From Gallionellaceae bacterium (lineage in GTDB: Bacteria; Pseudomonadota; Gammaproteobacteria; Burkholderiales; Gallionellaceae), in assembly GCA_030646595.1 (NCBI GenBank), contig JAUSKS010000265.1:1-6601 (forward strand): a stretch of 6,601 bases of DNA, given 5' to 3'. Positions within the stretch are counted from its first letter, which is position 1. The number at the start of each line of letters is the position of its first letter. This document shows positions 5,742 to 6,601 of the stretch, piece by piece. The notes under the pieces are model-generated. The model was not told the origin of the DNA and made no database searches. It saw only the letters and a list, made by a program, of their open reading frames with translations. Position numbers and translations under genes: made by a program.

Positions 5742-5759
5742 CGCGCGGCTAGCCGCGTG
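5742..5759 (+). promoter_or_regulatory. rne leader hairpin 1
   Basis: A palindromic stem centred on GCGGCTAGCCGC (5745-5756), extended by C5744-G5757, a G-U pair and C5742-G5759. It is a compact GC-rich stem with a small CTAG loop, 42 nt before the rne start. It may help RNase E or ribosomes read the leader. It has no U-tract and so is not a terminator. Confidence 0.5.
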
Positions 5760-5767
5760 TAGCCTGG

Positions 5768-5794
5768 TTCTGCCCGTGTCTGAGCGCGGGAGAA
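5768..5794 (+). promoter_or_regulatory. rne leader hairpin 2, covering the Shine-Dalgarno
   Basis: TTCT (5768-5771) pairs with AGAA (5791-5794), and CCCG (5773-5776) with CGGG (5787-5790), around a bulged G5772 and a 10-nt loop. The 3' strand contains the rne Shine-Dalgarno GGGAGA (5788-5793), so the folded form would hide it. RNase E is known to autoregulate through its 5' UTR in E. coli; the same use here is inference. Confidence 0.5.
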
Positions 5795-5801
5795 AAATAT
5801 A

Positions 5802-6601
5802 ATGAAACGCATGTTATTCAATGCGACACAAGCGGAGGAACTCCGTGTCGCCATTGTTGACGGTCAGAAACTGATAGACCTAGACATTGAATCCGCTGGT
5901 AAAGAACAACGCAAAAGCAACATCTACAAAGCTGTTATCACCCGCATCGAGCCCAGCCTGGAAGCGGCTTTCGTCGAATACGGCGGCACCCGCCACGGTT
6001 TCTTGCCGTTCAAGGAAGTCTCCCCCAACTACTATCTCAACGGCAGCGGCTCTCGTCCCAGCATTAAAGAAGCTTTGCGCGAAGGCCAGGAATTATTGGT
6101 GCAGGTGGAAAAGGACGAACGCGGCAACAAGGGCGCGGCGCTCACCACTTATATCAGCCTGGCTGGCCGCTATATTGTCTTGATGCCGAACAACCCCAGC
6201 GGTGGCGGCGTTTCGCGCCGCATCGAGGGCGAGGACCGCGACGAGCTGCGCGATACCATGGACAAGCTGACGATTCCGGCCGGCATGAGCATCATCGGCC
6301 GCACCGCGGGTATCGGGCGCACGATCGAGGAACTGCAGTGGGACCTGAACTACCTGCTGCAGCTCTGGCACGCGATCGAGGACGCTTCCGGATCACAAAA
6401 AGGCGCGTTCCTGATCTACCAGGAGGGGAGCCTGGTCATTCGCGCCATCCGCGATTATTTCCAACCGGACATCGGCGAGCTCCTGATCGATACCGACGCG
6501 ATCTACGAGCAGGCGCGCCAATTCATGGCACATGTCATGCCCGACAACGTTTCACGGGTGAAGCGTTATCACGACGATGTACCGCTGTTTTCGCGCTTCC
6601 A
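5802..6601 (+). CDS. rne: Ribonuclease E, N-terminal part (runs off the right edge)
   Basis: Essential endoribonuclease that starts mRNA decay and processes rRNA and tRNA precursors; in proteobacteria it scaffolds the degradosome at the inner membrane. The 266 residues seen begin MKRMLFNATQ and align closely with E. coli RNase E. They comprise the first RNase H-like part (1-35), the S1 RNA-binding domain (about 37-120) with F57 in AAFVEYG and K110 in RGNKGAALTT, and the 5'-sensor region with R167-T168 in IIGRTAGIG, matching R169/T170 that read the 5' monophosphate in E. coli. The catalytic DNase I-like domain, the zinc link and the C-terminal scaffold lie beyond the edge, so RNase G cannot be ruled out by length. 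The MKRML start and the position opposite rluC favour RNase E. The start has GGGAGA 8 nt upstream; the in-frame ATG at 5811 is less likely. Confidence 0.96.
   Translation, partial: MKRMLFNATQAEELRVAIVDGQKLIDLDIESAGKEQRKSNIYKAVITRIEPSLEAAFVEYGGTRHGFLPFKEVSPNYYLNGSGSRPSIKEALREGQELLVQVEKDERGNKGAALTTYISLAGRYIVLMPNNPSGGGVSRRIEGEDRDELRDTMDKLTIPAGMSIIGRTAGIGRTIEELQWDLNYLLQLWHAIEDASGSQKGAFLIYQEGSLVIRAIRDYFQPDIGELLIDTDAIYEQARQFMAHVMPDNVSRVKRYHDDVPLFSRF

Larger units (their letters stand above)
5422..5801. other. rluC-rne divergent intergenic region (380 bp)
   Basis: No convincing gene lies here; the short frames on both strands have no recognisable products. It should carry both divergent promoters. 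For rluC, a TTGACA stands on the minus strand at 5469-5474, but the hexamer 17 bp downstream (CTACAC) is a poor -10, so that promoter is uncertain. For rne, there is a TATAAT at 5627-5632 and a long leader with two hairpins just before the start codon. Confidence 0.7.

Noticed and set aside
5537..5854. Minus-strand frame of 105 codons across the rne leader
   Set aside because: It overlaps the rne start antisense and has no family resemblance; the region is better explained as promoter and leader.
1..6601. tRNA, rRNA or CRISPR array
   Set aside because: No tRNA-like cloverleaf, rRNA segment or regularly spaced short repeats were seen by eye on either strand.

Overview
The window looks like chromosomal DNA of a betaproteobacterium; Nitrosomonadales is a guess from protein flavour, not a measured placement. 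Most of it is housekeeping DNA of moderate to high GC, carrying four genes on the minus strand and the start of rne on the plus strand. A visibly AT-richer gene flanked by large inverted repeats sits in the middle.

Layout, left to right. Positions 1-581 (-) hold the N-terminal 193 residues of an Atm1-type ABC exporter. Positions 650-1819 (-) encode the cardiolipin synthase ClsB. Positions 1816-2580 (-) encode a YbhP-like endonuclease/exonuclease/phosphatase protein. The ybhP stop overlaps the clsB start, so the two form a coupled pair like E. coli ybhP-clsB, with the ABC gene downstream in the same direction. Positions 4450-5421 (-) encode RluC, and 5802-6601 (+) hold the first 266 residues of RNase E. 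Divergent rluC/rne is the arrangement also found in E. coli. The 380-bp gap between them holds a candidate rne promoter and a structured rne leader whose second hairpin would bury the Shine-Dalgarno sequence.

The accessory part is 2679-4487. Two arms of about 345 bp in opposite orientation (2679-3025 and 4145-4487, roughly 90% identical by eye) enclose one gene at 3066-4013 (-), coding for a 315-residue P63C-domain protein of unknown function. The gene has a near-consensus sigma70 promoter (TTGACA, 17 bp, TAATAT). Two TCACGTGA palindromes overlap this promoter, one in the spacer and one at the expected start site, which looks like a repressor-controlled unit. No transposase, integrase or regulator gene is visible. 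The arms are non-coding, rich in nested hairpins, and differ from each other in ways that keep two of the hairpins foldable. The right arm also supplies the last dozen codons and the stop of rluC.

The main novelty candidate is this tightly promoted single-gene P63C cassette between inverted structured repeats. The rest is well-understood housekeeping DNA.
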